A stretch of DNA of 64,000 bases, from contig NZ_PIPK01000001.1 in the NCBI RefSeq assembly GCF_003987335.1, forward strand, positions 310,001 to 374,000, read 5' to 3'. Under the pieces are notes generated by a model that saw only the letters and a list, made by a program, of their open reading frames with translations, did no database searches and was not told the DNA's origin. Positions 31,005 through 41,649 of this stretch are shown in pieces. Positions within the stretch are counted from its first letter, which is position 1. Every line of letters starts with the position of its first letter. The translations under genes and the position numbers were made by a program. This DNA comes from Aliidiomarina maris (lineage in GTDB: Bacteria > Pseudomonadota > Gammaproteobacteria > Enterobacterales > Alteromonadaceae).

Positions 31005-31182
31005 GTAGTTGGTATTATTATTGGCGTTGTCAGGTTGCTATGGAATCTTCATTTCAATCACTAGTCTAGCGGTAAACTACGTGTTTCCACAAGAATGTTA
31101 GTAAGCTGCAAATCTACACGATTCGAATTGCGCTAAAGCCTCGAAATTACTACACTATAGCGCTTTTACTACGGGCATTTGC

Positions 31183-31211
31183 GATTGTTTTACCAAGATG
31201 TAAAGCCAATC
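31183..31211 (+). other. Predicted hairpin in the leader of the beta-barrel gene
   Basis: GATTG-T-TTTAC and GTAAA-GC-CAATC pair around a 6-base loop, about 40 bases before the GTG start. Short and imperfect; may be chance. Confidence 0.25.
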
Positions 31212-31252
31212 TTGCAGCCCAAAGCCAAGACGAACGAAGGGAGTCATGACGG

Positions 31253-31855
31253 GTGTGGAATGAATTGTTAAAGTCTAAGCTGCGGTTCTTCAGTAACGAT
31301 TCAGCATTTGGTCAGCGTAGCGCGCTGGTGGCAACCTGCCTATTCGCCAGCTCAGCCGCAGTCGCCGCTGAACCGCGCCAAACCATCGATATCAATGGCG
31401 AGGCGGTCAAATACAACCTCAGCACATCACTTTGGACTACGCACTTTAACCCACGTCCCGAGCATAACAATACGCAACGCTTTTTAGGCATTGAGCGCTA
31501 TGGCGATAATTTTGTCACGCGACCACTACAGCAACGATTCGAACGCTTAGCGGAAGCTGACCCTATGCTCGGTATCGCGCACTTTCGTAACTCATTCGAC
31601 CAGAGTACCATTTTCGCCTACGCTGGCTTTACGCAAGCCATTTGGCAACGCGAGTCATGGCAAGCGCGAGTCAAAGTAGGTGCGGGCTTTATTCATGGTT
31701 ATCGCAATGAATTTCAAGATAAAATTCCATTCAATAGCTTTGGCACCGCGCCTGCCGCCATTCCTAGTTTGACCCTGCATTATCAACGGTTTAATGGTGA
31801 GATGATTCTTTTTGGTACGTCTGGCGTCATGCTAAACGTGGGTTACAGCTTTTAA
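31253..31855 (+). CDS. Small outer-membrane beta-barrel-like protein
   Basis: 200 residues, starting with GTG at 31253, with GGGAG nine bases upstream. A signal-like stretch (about residues 22-39, ALVATCLFASSAAVAA) follows a long 20-residue N-terminal region. The mature part alternates hydrophobic and polar residues and ends in LNVGYSF, an aromatic C-terminus typical of outer-membrane barrels inserted by BAM. The size and the SLWTTHFNPR...RFLGIERYG opening recall small lipid A-modifying barrels such as PagP, but I cannot confirm the catalytic residues, so no enzyme function is assigned. The upstream 248 bases hold no gene. Confidence 0.6.
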   Translation: MWNELLKSKLRFFSNDSAFGQRSALVATCLFASSAAVAAEPRQTIDINGEAVKYNLSTSLWTTHFNPRPEHNNTQRFLGIERYGDNFVTRPLQQRFERLAEADPMLGIAHFRNSFDQSTIFAYAGFTQAIWQRESWQARVKVGAGFIHGYRNEFQDKIPFNSFGTAPAAIPSLTLHYQRFNGEMILFGTSGVMLNVGYSF

Positions 31856-31925
31856 CACCGCTATTGCATTAGTCAACATTACTACTATATGATTGTAACG
31901 GTAATGTTAACAATAGCGGTGAAGT

Positions 31926-32912
31926 ATGTACGCTCATCTCGGCAAATCTGTACGCCATTGGGCTCGTTCCGTAACAACCTGTTGTCTGCTGCTCAGCCTA
32001 ACGACGGTAGCAAGTGAGGTAACGAATAACACGCAAACCACTGAAGCTCTTCAGGCTCAGGCAAATCGCACCGACATTGTTATTATCAGTGATATCCACC
32101 CAAGTGCGTACGCCGGGGGCAACTCGCCAGTGCTGGACATCAGAGCCCAGCTGTTCGACTTCTATTCGCCTTACCTGAGCGATTACCAGCTTCATTCACG
32201 CTTTATCAATGCACCCAGAGCGCTTAGCGAAATGCAGCAACGTACCAACTATTGTTGGCCAAAAGCGGTCAAAACAGCAGAACGCAGTGCATTGGGCTAT
32301 TTTTCATCACAACCTCAGGTAGTTTTTCCACCATTGCGCCTCTACATGTTGGCGAGCCACCCACGCGCGGCGCAAGTGCGCGACTTAATTAACCGCAGTC
32401 CAGACGGACATGTCCCCCTTGAAGTGCTAGTAGAGCTCGGGCCTGAACTCGTACTTGGCGCTATGCGCGGCCGCTCGTACACCCCTGCAGTCGATAGCGT
32501 GATTCAAACACTCGAACCAAACGGACAAGTTTGGATACGTACCGTTCCTGATCGCGCTACTGGGTTATTCGACATGTTGCTCAACGGACGTATCGACATG
32601 TCACTGCATAATTCAGTGGAAATGCGTCATTTTATGGATTTGCGCCAACTTGAACCAGAGCTGCTGGTTGTTCCACTGCGCGAAGCCAGCGAGCCACTAC
32701 TGGGTTACGTGATGTGCAGCCGCTCTGATGTGAGCCGCCGATTCCTTGCTGATCTTGACCGTGCAATTACCGATAGCGTGAAACAGCGCGGGTATTTTGA
32801 TTTGCATATGAGTTGGGTGCCGGAAGCCGAGCAGGCTTACTACCAACAGATTTATAATCAACAGTTCGGTACCTATTTTGAATTGTCAGACAAACCACAG
32901 GGCGCAGACTAA
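31926..32912 (+). CDS. Periplasmic solute-binding-like protein (TIGR02285-like)
   Basis: 328 residues with a signal peptide (to about residue 30). The fold pattern resembles family 3 extracellular solute-binding proteins: two alpha/beta lobes, with conserved-looking stretches FPPLRLYMLASHPRA and ELGPELVLGAMRGRSY, and C-terminal RFLADLDRAITDSVKQRGYF. No permease or ATPase gene is adjacent, so it is an orphan, as is common for TIGR02285-type proteins. It might serve as a sensor or binding partner. It converges with rmuC, overlapping by four bases. Confidence 0.65.
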   Translation: MYAHLGKSVRHWARSVTTCCLLLSLTTVASEVTNNTQTTEALQAQANRTDIVIISDIHPSAYAGGNSPVLDIRAQLFDFYSPYLSDYQLHSRFINAPRALSEMQQRTNYCWPKAVKTAERSALGYFSSQPQVVFPPLRLYMLASHPRAAQVRDLINRSPDGHVPLEVLVELGPELVLGAMRGRSYTPAVDSVIQTLEPNGQVWIRTVPDRATGLFDMLLNGRIDMSLHNSVEMRHFMDLRQLEPELLVVPLREASEPLLGYVMCSRSDVSRRFLADLDRAITDSVKQRGYFDLHMSWVPEAEQAYYQQIYNQQFGTYFELSDKPQGAD

Positions 32913-34210
32913 TCTGCACCCTGCTCGTCGTCCAGCACTGCGCTGTCAGCCAGACGTTTATTCGGCTGCACGCCCAAGCTGCGAAACTTCTCAACCCGGC
33001 TAACTAAGTTGCCACGGCCTTCAGACAGTTTATTGAAGGCACTGTCTAAATGTTTGGTGGACGCATCCAGCGCCCCCCGTACCTTATTCATATCGTCAAC
33101 GAAGCCGACAAACTTGTCATACAAGCGAGCTGCGTCACCAGCGATACGCTGTGCATTCTGATTTTGATATTCATATTGCCAAATATTATGCACAGTGCGC
33201 AGTGCAACGAGTAAATTGGTCGGGCTGACCAACATAATATTGTTGTCCAGCGCTAATGAAATCAACTCAGGATCTTTATCCACCGCCAGCAGGAATGCTG
33301 GTTCTAATGGCACAAATAACAACACATAATCCAGCGTTCGAACACCATCTAAGCTGTGGTAATTTTTCTTACCTAATTGCTTAATGTGCTGACGCAACGA
33401 CTGAATATGTTCCTGCAATGATGCTTGGCGGACTAGGTCGTCGTCACTATTGAAGTAACGCTCATAAGCCACCAGCGACACTTTCGAGTCAATTACCACA
33501 TCTTTTTGGTTCGGTAGATGCACCACCACATCGGGTTTAAACGCCTTGCCTTGCTCATCTTTATGTTGGGCTTGGGTGGTATATTCGTGCCCCTCGCGCA
33601 GCCCCGATTGTTCCAGCATGCGCGCAAGCACCACTTCGCCCCAATTGCCTTGCTGCTTATTGTCGCCTTTCAGCGCCAAGGTTAATGCACGCGCTTCGCT
33701 AGCCATATGCTGGTTTAGTTCGCGCAGTTGATTTAACTGCTGGGTTAAAAACGCACGTTGCTTCGTTTCATCACTGAACTGAGCCGCGACCTGCTGACCA
33801 AAGCGGTCAATCTGTTGGCGCAGTGGAGCTAACGTATGTTGTAGATCATCTTGATTGCGCTTGGCAAATTGTGCCGATGTCTGTTCTAAAATACGCGCGG
33901 CTAAACGCTCAAATTCTTTTTCTAAGCGCGCTTCACTTTTCTTCAATAATTCGATTTTCTCATCTGCATGGGCGCGTTGTTGTTCGGCTGCCGTGCGCGT
34001 ACTCGCCAATTTAACCTGGAGTTGCTGGCTGTCATGCTGCGCCTCTCTGAGTTGTTGCTGTAATTGCTGCAACTGACTTTGTTGCTCGGACAGCTGTTGC
34101 GCCAACAAACGCTGCGGCTGACGCTGCCACCCATACCCTAGCAACCCACCCACTAACAGCACACCAGCGCCCGCAGCAAGTGCTTGCCACCACTCAAAGG
34201 TCCATTGCAT
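32909..34210 (-). CDS. rmuC: DNA recombination protein RmuC
   Basis: Protein with a membrane anchor (about residues 6-27), a long Gln-rich coiled coil (about 30-160) and the conserved C-terminal RmuC domain (about 185-390) with the nuclease-fold-like segments KPDVVVHLPNQKDVVIDSKVSL and YVLLFVPLEPAFLLAV. RmuC limits inversion rearrangements at short repeats in E. coli; its biochemical activity is not well defined. 433 residues. Stand-alone gene between a convergent binding protein and the fumarase gene. Confidence 0.92.
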   Translation of the reverse strand: MQWTFEWWQALAAGAGVLLVGGLLGYGWQRQPQRLLAQQLSEQQSQLQQLQQQLREAQHDSQQLQVKLASTRTAAEQQRAHADEKIELLKKSEARLEKEFERLAARILEQTSAQFAKRNQDDLQHTLAPLRQQIDRFGQQVAAQFSDETKQRAFLTQQLNQLRELNQHMASEARALTLALKGDNKQQGNWGEVVLARMLEQSGLREGHEYTTQAQHKDEQGKAFKPDVVVHLPNQKDVVIDSKVSLVAYERYFNSDDDLVRQASLQEHIQSLRQHIKQLGKKNYHSLDGVRTLDYVLLFVPLEPAFLLAVDKDPELISLALDNNIMLVSPTNLLVALRTVHNIWQYEYQNQNAQRIAGDAARLYDKFVGFVDDMNKVRGALDASTKHLDSAFNKLSEGRGNLVSRVEKFRSLGVQPNKRLADSAVLDDEQGAD

Positions 34211-34232
34211 GTTGAACTCCCAACTTAAATTT

Positions 34233-34266
34233 AAAAAAAGCCTGCGTAGATAAACTAGGCAGGCTT
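34233..34266 (-). terminator. Intrinsic terminator of the fumarase gene
   Basis: AAGCCTGC and GCAGGCTT form an 8-bp stem with an internal TAG/CTA extension; the A run at 34233-34239 becomes a T run on the minus strand, in the direction of fumarase transcription. Confidence 0.8.
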
Positions 34267-34294
34267 CATAATGCGTTACGCTAACGACTTTGCG

Positions 34295-35851
34295 TTATTT
34301 ACTCAGTGCAGCATCCGCTTCGGCAATCTTCACCGCCCATGTTGCAGGCCCTGCTTGGTGCGCATTGTTACCTTGGGAGTCTACCGCAACAGTCACTGGC
34401 ATGTCTTCTACTTCAAATTCGTAAATAGCTTCCATACCCAAGTCGTCAAATGCCACCACCTCAGCTTTCTTAATTGCTTTTGCCACTAAGTAAGCGGCGC
34501 CGCCAACCGCCATCAAATACACCGCTTTATGCTGAGCGATACTTTCAACGGTTTTCTGGCCGCGTTCAGCCTTACCAATCATGCCAATAATGCCAGTTTG
34601 CTCCAGCATGGTATCGGTAAATTTATCCATCCGCGTTGCGGTGGTAGGACCGGCTGGGCCTACTGCCTCATTGCCAACAGGGTCAACTGGGCCGACGTAA
34701 TAAATAAATTTATTGGTGAAATCGACCGGTAGCTTCTCGCCTTTGCTGAGCATATCCGCAATACGTTTATGTGCTGCATCGCGTCCAGTTAACAGCTTAC
34801 CGCTCAGCAACACGGTTTCACCCATTTGCCATTCCAGTACGTCGTCTTTTTTCAGCGTGTCTAAATTCACTCGACGTACATTCTCGCCAACTTCAAAGGT
34901 GATATCTGGCCAGTCTTCCAACTTAGGCGGCTGTAAGTCGGCTGCACCGCTGCCATCAAGGGTAAAGTGTACGTGGCGAGTTGCCGCGCAGTTTGGTATC
35001 AAGGTGACAGGCTTCGACGCCGCATGGGTCGGTAATGACTTGATTTTCACATCAACCACAGTGGTCAAACCGCCTAAGCCTTGGGCACCAATACCCAGCT
35101 TGTTGACGCGCTCATAGATTTCCAGGCGCAACGCTTCCTCTGCGTTGTTTGGACCACGTGCTATCAGCTCCTGAATATCGACTGGGTCCATCAATGACTC
35201 TTTTGCGAGTACCGCAGACTTTTCCGCAGTGCCGCCAATGCCTAAACCAATCATCCCAGGCGGGCACCAACCAGCGCCCATCTTCGGCAAGGTTTCCACC
35301 ACCCAATCAGCAATTGAGTCGCTTGGGTTTAACATCACCATCTTCGATTTGTTTTCGGACCCGCCACCTTTGGCCGCAATCATGACCTCAACACAGCCAC
35401 CGTGCACCATGTCAATGTGAACCACGGCTGGTGTGTTGTCACCGGTGTTTTTGCGCGCCCCGGCCGGGTCGGCCACGATGGATGCACGTAAAGGGTTGTC
35501 TGGGTTGTTGTATGCACGGCGGGTGCCTTCATCAACCATCTGCTGCACTGTCATGTCGGTTTTGTCCCACTTCACGTCCATCCCGACCTTGACAAAACAC
35601 GTTACAATACCAGTGTCTTGGCAAATCGGCCGGTGACCTTGTGCAGACATCCGCGAATTTTGCAGCATTTGTGCGATCGCGTGCTTGGCTGCCTCACTCT
35701 GCTCGCGCTCGTAGGCATCGGCCAAGGCTTCAACGAAATCAAGTGGGTGATAGTAGGAGATAAATTGCAAAGCATCAGCAATACTATCAATGAAATCTTG
35801 TTGTTTAATGGTTTGTGCGCCGCCCGTAACAGCACCTTTTGCAGCAGACAT
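34295..35851 (-). CDS. Fumarate hydratase, class I (iron-sulfur)
   Basis: Oxygen-sensitive [4Fe-4S] enzyme that interconverts fumarate and malate in the TCA cycle. Candidate cluster cysteines are C77 (RPICQDTG), that in GAGWCPPGMIG and that in LIPNCAATRHVHF. The N-terminal catalytic and C-terminal beta domains are fused, as in FumA/FumB; 518 residues is near the usual length. The C-terminal part includes PAGPTTATRMDKFTD. The GAGGT upstream supports the ATG. Divergent from pabB. Confidence 0.93.
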   Translation of the reverse strand: MSAAKGAVTGGAQTIKQQDFIDSIADALQFISYYHPLDFVEALADAYEREQSEAAKHAIAQMLQNSRMSAQGHRPICQDTGIVTCFVKVGMDVKWDKTDMTVQQMVDEGTRRAYNNPDNPLRASIVADPAGARKNTGDNTPAVVHIDMVHGGCVEVMIAAKGGGSENKSKMVMLNPSDSIADWVVETLPKMGAGWCPPGMIGLGIGGTAEKSAVLAKESLMDPVDIQELIARGPNNAEEALRLEIYERVNKLGIGAQGLGGLTTVVDVKIKSLPTHAASKPVTLIPNCAATRHVHFTLDGSGAADLQPPKLEDWPDITFEVGENVRRVNLDTLKKDDVLEWQMGETVLLSGKLLTGRDAAHKRIADMLSKGEKLPVDFTNKFIYYVGPVDPVGNEAVGPAGPTTATRMDKFTDTMLEQTGIIGMIGKAERGQKTVESIAQHKAVYLMAVGGAAYLVAKAIKKAEVVAFDDLGMEAIYEFEVEDMPVTVAVDSQGNNAHQAGPATWAVKIAEADAALSK

Positions 35852-36022
35852 AGCTTACCTCATGTCAGTCGATGTGCAGCAACCTTGCGGCAGCCAACAC
35901 GGTTCTGGTTGTCTGGTATTTGATACACCCGCATGCGAGTGCAGGCCGGGATAGCGTGTCCCGAAATCGTTGATTATGATACTCTGTTTGCCATTGCGCT
36001 GCCAGTTGGAGACAGGTTTTAT

Positions 36023-37543
36023 ATGCATGCAGCCCCTCAAGCATCAACTCGCGACCCCATGTATCTGACCAGTCGCGAAGTTGACTATTCAAAGTGGAGC
36101 GACGCGCTCGCTATTTTTACCCCATTTGCTGATGAGCCTTGGGCCATGCTGCTTGATTCCGCAGCTAGTGAGCACCAGAACAGTCGTTACGATATCATTG
36201 TGCGCCAGCCACTGATGACTCTGACGTATCGACATGCGCAGACCCCCGACGCCTCGCCATTTGCTGAACTTAGTCAATGCTTAGCCAAGGTGCCAGCCTA
36301 TCGCGGTACACATGCGTTACCATTTACCGGTGGCGCTTTGGGCTATTTAGGTTACGACGCGGGGCGCTGGTGCGAAACCATTACCCCCGCTGCACGCGCA
36401 TTGCCTGTTGATGCGGCATCCAGCCCACGACATGACAGTAGTCAGGTGCACGCCGCCGAAGCCGATATTGCACTTGCGGACATCGCGCTCGGTTTTTATC
36501 AACACGCCATTGTCATTGACCACCACGCAAAACGCAGCTTTATCTTGGGCCCAGAAACCCAGTTGCAAACTGGCGATTGGGAACAACAGGTAGCCGACTT
36601 TTGGCAACCTATCCATCGTCTTGGCGAGGCGGATTTCTATCTTACTGCGGCATGGCAGAGCAACATGAGTGAGGCGGATTACCACACCCGGATTGGGCAG
36701 ATTAAAGCCCATTTAAATGCTGGTGACTGTTACCAAATTAACCTTGCACAGCGCTTTTGCGCGCCTTATACAGGTAGCACATGGCAAGCCTATCAGGCGT
36801 TGCGTGAAGCCAATCGCGCGCCGTTTTCGGCCTACTTGAATGTACCCGACGGACAGGTTTTGAGTCTGTCACCTGAGCGCTTTATTCAAAGTTCAAGCAC
36901 GGGCAAGGTGCAAACCAAACCGATCAAAGGCACCCGACCTCGAGCTGCCGACCCTGTGCAAGATGAGCTAAATTTGGCGCAATTGCAGCAATCGGGCAAA
37001 GACCAAGCTGAGAACTTGATGATAGTGGATCTGCTGAGAAATGATCTGTCGCGAACTTGCCTGCCCAATAGCGTGCGAGTACCCAAATTATTCAGTATCG
37101 AAAGTTTCGCCGCGGTTCATCACTTAGTCAGCACCATTGAAGGCCAGCTTGCCGATCCCCTTGATTCCGTAGCCTTATTACAAGCCGCTTTCCCCGGTGG
37201 CTCAATCACCGGCGCCCCCAAAGTCAGTGCGATGCAGATCATTGAGTCGTTAGAGCCGCATCGGCGCAGTGTGTATTGCGGCAGCATTGGTTATATCAAT
37301 CAGGACGGTAGTTGCGACACGAATATTGCGATTCGTACGCTAGTGGCGTGTCAGCAACACCTGTATTGTTGGGCGGGTGGCGGTATTGTACTCGATTCAG
37401 ATGCCGCTGCTGAGTATCAGGAAACCTTTGATAAAGTGAAACGAATTGTACCACTGCTGACCGCACTCAATCGCGGCCACAGAGATAAGCCTCTGGCCAA
37501 TACCGCTGATGGCCAGCCCTTAGGAGGTCAGCGTGCCGATTAA
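36023..37543 (+). CDS. pabB: Aminodeoxychorismate synthase component I
   Basis: Converts chorismate and ammonia to 4-amino-4-deoxychorismate for folate. The chorismate-binding domain has SPERFIQSS, KTKPIKGTRPR with the catalytic lysine, and GGSITGAPKVSAMQIIE; the N-terminal part has PWAMLLDSA and SRYDIIV as in E. coli PabB, which separates it from TrpE. I prefer the ATG at 36023, with AGG at good spacing, giving 506 residues; an in-frame ATG at 35933 would add 30 residues with no PabB similarity. Overlaps the Nudix gene by 11 bases. PabA is not in the window. Confidence 0.9.
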   Translation: MHAAPQASTRDPMYLTSREVDYSKWSDALAIFTPFADEPWAMLLDSAASEHQNSRYDIIVRQPLMTLTYRHAQTPDASPFAELSQCLAKVPAYRGTHALPFTGGALGYLGYDAGRWCETITPAARALPVDAASSPRHDSSQVHAAEADIALADIALGFYQHAIVIDHHAKRSFILGPETQLQTGDWEQQVADFWQPIHRLGEADFYLTAAWQSNMSEADYHTRIGQIKAHLNAGDCYQINLAQRFCAPYTGSTWQAYQALREANRAPFSAYLNVPDGQVLSLSPERFIQSSSTGKVQTKPIKGTRPRAADPVQDELNLAQLQQSGKDQAENLMIVDLLRNDLSRTCLPNSVRVPKLFSIESFAAVHHLVSTIEGQLADPLDSVALLQAAFPGGSITGAPKVSAMQIIESLEPHRRSVYCGSIGYINQDGSCDTNIAIRTLVACQQHLYCWAGGGIVLDSDAAAEYQETFDKVKRIVPLLTALNRGHRDKPLANTADGQPLGGQRAD

Positions 37544-38135
37544 AACGCGAACTGACTTCCTGACCCGATTTATGCTCGCGCCACCGAGCCCCACGCGCTT
37601 TTCGACACAACAGTCATTAGCGGCGTCGGCGGTGCTGATCCCTATGTATGAAAGTGAGCGCGGCTTAGAAGTGGTATTTACCACGCGTAGCCAGCACCTG
37701 CGCCATCATGCAGGCCAAATTTGCTTTCCTGGCGGGCGCAGTGAACATCATGACAACAGCCTTGCGGACACTGCGCTACGTGAATTTGAGGAAGAGCTGG
37801 GCGTTGACAGAGCGCAAGTCGAGCTCTTGGGGCAACTCCCTGATATGCCGGTGGTGAGTCGTTTTTTAATTCGCCCATATGTCGGTTTTCTTGCCGCGCA
37901 ACCGCAGTGGCAACCCGACGCCAATGAAGTTGGCGATGTATTTAGCGTGCCTTTACACGAATTATTGCAGCATCAGCAACATTTTGCGTTCACGGCGGAA
38001 CGCTTAGACATGCAGCGCATCTGGTTTATTCCGTGGCAACAACGCATAATCTGGGGCGCTACTGCAGGCATAGTGCGTAGTTTAAGCGAACAGCTACGGC
38101 CCGAATATAAAGCGCTGTACCGACCACTTAACTAG
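37533..38135 (+). CDS. Nudix hydrolase, CoA pyrophosphatase type
   Basis: 200-residue Nudix enzyme of the NudL/YeaB family, which cleaves CoA into 4'-phosphopantetheine and 3',5'-ADP. The Nudix box is FPGGRSEHHD followed by ALREFEEELGV, with the spacing of the CoA subfamily rather than the generic motif; LRHHAGQICFPGG is the subfamily's upstream signature. GTG start with a perfect AGGAGG upstream at 37522-37527, inside pabB. The pabB-nudL overlap matches gene order in many gammaproteobacteria. Confidence 0.9.
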   Translation: MPIKTRTDFLTRFMLAPPSPTRFSTQQSLAASAVLIPMYESERGLEVVFTTRSQHLRHHAGQICFPGGRSEHHDNSLADTALREFEEELGVDRAQVELLGQLPDMPVVSRFLIRPYVGFLAAQPQWQPDANEVGDVFSVPLHELLQHQQHFAFTAERLDMQRIWFIPWQQRIIWGATAGIVRSLSEQLRPEYKALYRPLN

Positions 38136-38205
38136 CACTTGCAAGCAACCACTTTCGCCCCCACACTAACGGGCAAATCACGATAGGATGAATTGGAGTG
38201 AACGC

Positions 38206-39579
38206 ATGATTAGCGTGTTCGACATGTATAAGGTAGGTATCGGCCCTTCGAGTTCCCACACCGTGGGGCCTATGCGCGCGGCGCATGACTTTATTCGTGA
38301 AGTAGACCAGCAGTTTGGTATTCAACGTGTCACCCACGTTAAAGCCGAATTATTCGGCTCACTGGGGCAAACCGGTAAAGGTCATGGTACTGGCAAAGCC
38401 GTGATTCTGGGTTTGGCCGGCGAGTTACCAGAAAGCGTCGACACCAGCAAAATTGATGACTTTCTAGCTACGGTAGAAAGTAGCCAACGGCTGCCGTTAA
38501 TTGGCACCCATGCGGTGAAGTTCCCGCGCCAAGGCGCCATTACTTTTCATCGCCGTAAATCTATGCCCAAGCATGCCAACGCGATGGAATTACGCGCCTA
38601 CGCAGGCGAAGAGCTACTTTACAAAGACCTCTACTACTCAATTGGTGGTGGCTTTATTGTCAAAGACAAAGACTTTGATGACACCTTAGAAGAAGCGATT
38701 GAGCAAAGCAGCCAACCGATCCCCCACCCGTTTGATTCGGCGGCGGACTTACTGGCGCAGTGTCAGCAACATGGCATAAGTATTAGCCAATTGATGATGG
38801 CCAATGAGCGTGTAGTGCGCAGTGAGCAGGATATTCGCAGTGGTTTACTGCATATTTGGCAAACCATGCAAGATTGCATTGATAACGGCATTGCGACTGA
38901 AGGTATCTTGCCAGGGGGGCTGAAAGTTAAACGTCGCGCACCGGGTCTATACCGTTGCCTGAGCACCGAAACCACGCAAGACCCGATGGGGGCGATGGAC
39001 TGGGTGAACTTATATGCCCTTGCTGTGAATGAAGAGAATGCTGCTGGCGGCCGCATTGTTACCGCACCGACTAACGGCGCTGCAGGCATTATTCCTGCGG
39101 TGATGAAGTACGCCGACACCTTTGTTCGCAAACTTAGCGACGATGACGTGATTAACTTCCTGCTAACCTCTGCGGCTATCGGCATTTTATATAAAAAGAA
39201 TGCGTCCATTTCTGGTGCCGAGGTGGGCTGCCAAGGCGAAGTCGGTGTGGCCTGTTCAATGGCAGCTGGAGCACTGGCTGAAGTCATGGGTGGCAAACCT
39301 GGTCAGGTAGAATGTGCCGCCGAAATTGGTATGGAGCATAACTTAGGCCTGACCTGTGACCCTGTCGGTGGTTTAGTGCAAGTGCCTTGTATTGAGCGTA
39401 ATGCAATGGGCTCAGTTAAAGCTATCAATGCCGCGCGTTTAGCATTGCGTGGCAGTGGTGACCATAAAGTGTCCCTGGACAAAGTCATTAAGACCATGTG
39501 GGACACAGGTAATGATATGAAAAGCAAATATAAGGAAACCGCACGCGGTGGCCTGGCGGTCAATATTATTGAGTGTTAA
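38206..39579 (+). CDS. sdaA: L-serine ammonia-lyase (iron-sulfur)
   Basis: Deaminates L-serine to pyruvate and ammonia. Family N-terminus [23 protein letters not shown] gives the start at 38206, with TGGAG at good spacing; an ATG six codons earlier is less likely. Single-chain form of 457 residues: beta domain (about 1-165) then alpha domain with the [4Fe-4S] cysteines ([32 protein letters not shown]). Third gene in the pabB-nudL-sdaA row, though a 70-base gap leaves room for its own promoter. Confidence 0.95.
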   Translation: MISVFDMYKVGIGPSSSHTVGPMRAAHDFIREVDQQFGIQRVTHVKAELFGSLGQTGKGHGTGKAVILGLAGELPESVDTSKIDDFLATVESSQRLPLIGTHAVKFPRQGAITFHRRKSMPKHANAMELRAYAGEELLYKDLYYSIGGGFIVKDKDFDDTLEEAIEQSSQPIPHPFDSAADLLAQCQQHGISISQLMMANERVVRSEQDIRSGLLHIWQTMQDCIDNGIATEGILPGGLKVKRRAPGLYRCLSTETTQDPMGAMDWVNLYALAVNEENAAGGRIVTAPTNGAAGIIPAVMKYADTFVRKLSDDDVINFLLTSAAIGILYKKNASISGAEVGCQGEVGVACSMAAGALAEVMGGKPGQVECAAEIGMEHNLGLTCDPVGGLVQVPCIERNAMGSVKAINAARLALRGSGDHKVSLDKVIKTMWDTGNDMKSKYKETARGGLAVNIIEC

Positions 39580-39607
39580 CACCAACGTTTAGCATGCAAA
39601 AAACCAG

Positions 39608-39632
39608 AGAGGCCCGCACATTGCGGGCCTCT
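39608..39632 (-). terminator. Strong terminator between sdaA and cysB
   Basis: A perfect 10-bp GC-rich stem (AGAGGCCCGC with its complement) and a 5-base loop. The A run at 39598-39603 gives seven Ts on the minus strand, so it ends cysB transcription; on the plus strand it may also stop sdaA less efficiently. Confidence 0.8.
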
Positions 39633-39662
39633 TGGCGAGTAAGGCTGCACCAATATATCGAT

Positions 39663-40649
<987 letters not shown>

Positions 40650-40709
40650 TTAGTTAAGCTCGGCAAGCGCCCAGCTAACATCTGTCTACTCTGTGCCGAG
40701 AATGGCACC

Positions 40710-40738
40710 GTTATTCCCATCAAGTATAAGATTGTCAA
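40710..40738 (-). promoter_or_regulatory. Possible cysB promoter
   Basis: On the minus strand TTGACA (40733-40738), a 17-base spacer and AATAAC (40710-40715), about 75 bases before the cysB ATG. The -35 is perfect, the -10 weak. Confidence 0.45.
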
Positions 40739-40860
40739 TATCTATGCAAAGTGTCAAATTTAATCCATGGCAATCGTTTGATCTAAACTATATTTAGGTT
40801 GTTTCATTGTCAGCCGATACACCATCATAGACACCGCGTTAGCGACAGGAACTATCAAGC

Positions 40861-41586
40861 ATGCTGAATCAGGAAGCCACAAGCCGTGCCGTTCACAGCA
40901 GTGATGCGCAGCAACAAGGTATCGATTTCGCTACCATATTAAGTGCTGCTGCCCATGACATGAAGAATTCATTGCAACTGCAGCTGCAACAAATGCAAAC
41001 CTTGGCGAACCAGCTTGAAGGCAGTGAGCAGGCGCTTACTCTCGCCGACATGTACTATGAAACTCTACGCTTGAACGTCAGCTTAACCCAATTGCTCAAT
41101 TTATATCGGCAAGAAGCAACCACGATTGTGCTCAGCTTAGAGCGCTGCATAATTGAGGAATTAATTGAAGATATTGTCGCCGACACCGAGTTTTACGCGC
41201 GCCACCACCAGATTACAGTCCACGCTGAGGTGGACGATGGGCTTGAGGGGTTTATCGACCAACAGGTGGTTGCTGTGTTACTGCAAGATGTGGTTGCAAA
41301 CGCGATTCGCTACGCCAGCAGCCGGGTCGTTATCACTGCCAAAGCACTGCAGCAGGGCGTCACTATTCAAGTCGCCGATGATGGTGAGGGATACCCGGAA
41401 CACGTGATTACGCGTTACACGCCTTCACAGTCACAACCAAGCCCAACCAACCTAGCGAGCGGGCGCACAGGTCTCGGGCTTTACTTCGCCCAACGAATTG
41501 CGCAATCGCATCAGCGCCAGCAACAATTGGGCGAGATCACGTTAACCAATGATAATGGTGGCATTTTCACCTTGTATCTACCGTAA
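40861..41586 (+). CDS. Soluble histidine kinase without a sensor domain
   Basis: 241-residue sensor kinase with only the catalytic core. The phospho-acceptor region AAAHDMKNSLQLQL puts the histidine at H32; the ATPase domain has the N box DVVANAIRYA, G1 box DDGEGYP and G2 box GRTGLGLYFAQRIAQ. There is no transmembrane segment, PAS or GAF domain, so input must come from a partner protein. It lies in the same direction as, and 63 bases from, the next gene, and near several receiver proteins, which are candidates for its phosphotransfer partner. Confidence 0.85.
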   Translation: MLNQEATSRAVHSSDAQQQGIDFATILSAAAHDMKNSLQLQLQQMQTLANQLEGSEQALTLADMYYETLRLNVSLTQLLNLYRQEATTIVLSLERCIIEELIEDIVADTEFYARHHQITVHAEVDDGLEGFIDQQVVAVLLQDVVANAIRYASSRVVITAKALQQGVTIQVADDGEGYPEHVITRYTPSQSQPSPTNLASGRTGLGLYFAQRIAQSHQRQQQLGEITLTNDNGGIFTLYLP

Positions 41587-41649
41587 CTTAGAAAAGTCAG
41601 TTAGTATTAGTTCGCGACGCAAAACAAATTAATAAGGATTCGCTCACGC

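Noticed and set aside
37750-37810. Nudix box that does not fit the generic G-x5-E-x7-RE pattern, first seen as a possibly inactive enzyme
   Set aside because: The same spacing is found in CoA-type Nudix enzymes such as NudL, and the REFEEELG helix is intact.
38763-39296. 177-codon minus-strand ORF inside sdaA
   Set aside because: Antisense to the iron-sulfur domain of serine dehydratase; no independent support.
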